A DNA stretch of 64,000 bases from SZUA-320 sp963707875 (GTDB lineage Bacteria; Gemmatimonadota; Gemmatimonadetes; Gemmatimonadales; GWC2-71-9). Made by a program: the position numbers and the translations under genes. Location: assembly GCA_963707875.1 (NCBI GenBank), contig CAVPRU010000003.1, forward strand, positions 310,001 to 374,000. Direction: 5' to 3'. The notes under the pieces were generated by a model, which searched no databases, was not told where the DNA came from, and was given only the letters and a program-made list of their open reading frames with translations. The stretch's first letter is position 1. The number at the start of each line of letters is the position of its first letter. Below, piece by piece: positions 62,771 to 64,000 of the stretch.

Positions 62771-63651
62771 TGCTGAGGGTGGGAGCCGAGTCCAACGTCA
62801 CCCCGCTCCGGTCAGTGCTGGTCAAGTCGGTGGAGGCCGGCTGGCACGATCAGGCTACGGCCGATAGCGAATGGCAGGCGTTCCACTATCCCGCCTCACC
62901 GGATTATGCCCGGGCGGTCGACGAGCACCGGGCACTGGAGGCGCTGCTGCGGGAACAGCAGATCGAGGTCCATCAGCTGCCCCCCGCCGCCGGCACCGGG
63001 CTCGATTCGATCTATACCCACGATCCCCTCATCCTGACCTCCCGTGGCGCCATCCTCTGTCGCATGGGCAAGTCCGCCCGCTCAAGGGAGCCCGAAGCAG
63101 CCCGGCTCTGGCTCGAGGCCGCCGGGATTCAGGTGCTCGGTGCCATCGAGGGGGCCGGGCTGCTGGAAGGTGGCGACCTGGTCTGGCTCGATTCCGGGAC
63201 GGTGGCCGTCGGTGAGGGCTACCGCACCAACGCCGAGGGCATCCGGCAGGTGAGGAACCTGCTGGGAGGGTTGGTGGACGAGGTGATCACGGTCCCGCTC
63301 CCCCACTGGAGCGGCCCGGGCGACTGTCTCCACCTCATGTCCCTGATCAGCCCGATCGACAGCGACCTCGCGGTGGTCTATTCCCCGCTGCTCCCGGTCC
63401 CCTTCCGGCGACTGCTGCTGGATCGCGGCTATGATCTGGTGGAGGTGCCCGAACCCGAGTTCGTCACCATGGGACCGAACGTGCTGGCCCTGGGGCCGCG
63501 GTGCTGCCTGGTGCTGGAGGGCAACCCTCTGACACGGCGGCGGCTGGAAGCGGCGGGGGCGGCCGTCCTGTCCTACCGCGGCGAAGAGATTTCGCTCAAG
63601 GGCGGTGGGGGTCCCACCTGCCTGACTCGTCCCCTGCTCCGACACTCCTGA
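62767..63651 (+). CDS. Dimethylarginine dimethylaminohydrolase-like amidinotransferase
   Basis: This 294-residue protein belongs to the DDAH/arginine deiminase superfamily. IYTHDPLILTSRGAIL carries an early active-site Asp, GLLEGGDLVWLD the substrate-binding Glu/Asp, DCLHLMSL the catalytic His (about 189) and GGPTCLTRPLL the catalytic Cys (about 285). It likely hydrolyses a guanidino or amidino compound, such as methylarginine, arginine or an N-amidino amino acid. Its ATG overlaps the hutF TGA. With ArgE and HutF it forms an operon for N-substituted glutamate/arginine-type compounds, an inference from context. Confidence 0.9.
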   Translation: MMLRVGAESNVTPLRSVLVKSVEAGWHDQATADSEWQAFHYPASPDYARAVDEHRALEALLREQQIEVHQLPPAAGTGLDSIYTHDPLILTSRGAILCRMGKSARSREPEAARLWLEAAGIQVLGAIEGAGLLEGGDLVWLDSGTVAVGEGYRTNAEGIRQVRNLLGGLVDEVITVPLPHWSGPGDCLHLMSLISPIDSDLAVVYSPLLPVPFRRLLLDRGYDLVEVPEPEFVTMGPNVLALGPRCCLVLEGNPLTRRRLEAAGAAVLSYRGEEISLKGGGGPTCLTRPLLRHS

Positions 63652-63661
63652 GGAGAAGCCG

Positions 63662-64000
63662 ATGCATCGTGTGCTTCGTTCCGCCTGCCACCTGAGCGCG
63701 TCAGCAGGGCTGCTCGTGTTCACCTCCGTCCCGCTGGCGGCCGCGCAACAGCCGAGGGCCCGGGATCTGGGGATCCCGCTGCAGGGACAGCCCGGGCCAC
63801 TCAACGCCATTACCGACGTGGCGGGGGTCGAGGTGGGTCACACCACCATCATCCGGGGCTCCGGGCCGCGAGTGGTCGGACAGGGACCGGTCCGGACCGG
63901 GGTCACCGCCGTCCTGCCGCGAGGGCGCACCGCCACCGACGAGGTATTCGCCGCCTGGTTTACCCTGAACGGCAACGGGGAGATGACCGGCACCACCTGG
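63662..64000 (+). CDS. P1-family (S58, DmpA-like) aminopeptidase, 3' end cut off
   Basis: Only the first 113 codons are inside the window. A signal peptide (MHRVLRSACHLSASAGLLVFTSVPLAAA) follows GAGGAG. The mature start ARDLGIPLQGQPGPLNAITDV and GVEVGHTTIIRG, then VRTGVTAVLPRG and LNGNGEMTGTTW, are characteristic of the DmpA/L-aminopeptidase group. These are N-terminal-nucleophile-type peptidases that self-process; the autocleavage site lies beyond the end. It may release amino acids from D/L peptides in the periplasm. It continues the argE-hutF-DDAH operon after 10 nt. Confidence 0.9.
   Translation, partial: MHRVLRSACHLSASAGLLVFTSVPLAAAQQPRARDLGIPLQGQPGPLNAITDVAGVEVGHTTIIRGSGPRVVGQGPVRTGVTAVLPRGRTATDEVFAAWFTLNGNGEMTGTTW

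Overview
The window is GC-rich, densely packed bacterial chromosome, about two thirds G+C by eye. It most resembles a member of the Gemmatimonadota. I infer this from the gene set, not from a marker gene. The set includes many secreted peptidases and hydrolases, two roughly 1,100-residue Asp-box/VPS10-like propeller proteins, DUF5916, DUF885, DUF4198 and DUF305 proteins, CehA/McbA and PD40 propellers, and several APC permeases. No rRNA, tRNA, CRISPR array or prophage was seen.

Layout. 0-7 kb: a TolB-like lipoprotein (cut by the window edge), peroxiredoxin Bcp, a duplicated CPBP membrane protease coupled to an M14 carboxypeptidase, and two small convergent genes. 7-14.5 kb: a secreted lectin-fold-like protein, a complete polyamine importer operon (potABCD), an ABC-F ATPase coupled to a DNA alkylation repair-like gene, then a decayed ArsR-SRPBCC regulator that still has a perfect operator palindrome. 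15-26 kb: an APC permease, the first VPS10-like protein, an Xaa-Pro peptidase, DUF4198, DUF5916, a DUF2231-TPR protein and an MFS transporter. 26.7-27.9 kb: a 140-bp perfect direct repeat brackets an inserted TonB-plug-like gene. 27.8-36 kb: DUF305 and LVIVD lipoproteins, DUF6526, another APC permease and the second VPS10-like protein.

An IS110-family element lies at 36.0-37.15 kb, exactly at the stop codon of the second VPS10-like gene. Its 5' non-coding segment looks like a bridge RNA, and short candidate guides matching both target flanks and one donor end can be read directly. After it come a 52-residue membrane protein with a cation-chloride-cotransporter-like carrier, and two outer-membrane barrels with recognisable promoters and related terminators.

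41-64 kb is mostly amino acid, peptide and amide catabolism: DUF885, beta-carbonic anhydrase, a YtcJ-type amidohydrolase, a Tat-exported HisC-like aminotransferase coupled to an APC permease, two class III aminotransferases, a CehA/McbA metallohydrolase, a CocE-type hydrolase and an AbgB-like M20 amidohydrolase. It ends with an ArgE-HutF-DDAH-P1 peptidase operon. Three genes between 46 and 55 kb are broken by single-base shifts in G/C runs. These could be sequencing indels or real decay, and the raw reads would decide. Overall the organism appears to live on peptides, amino acids and polyamines, with heavy investment in secreted and periplasmic hydrolases.
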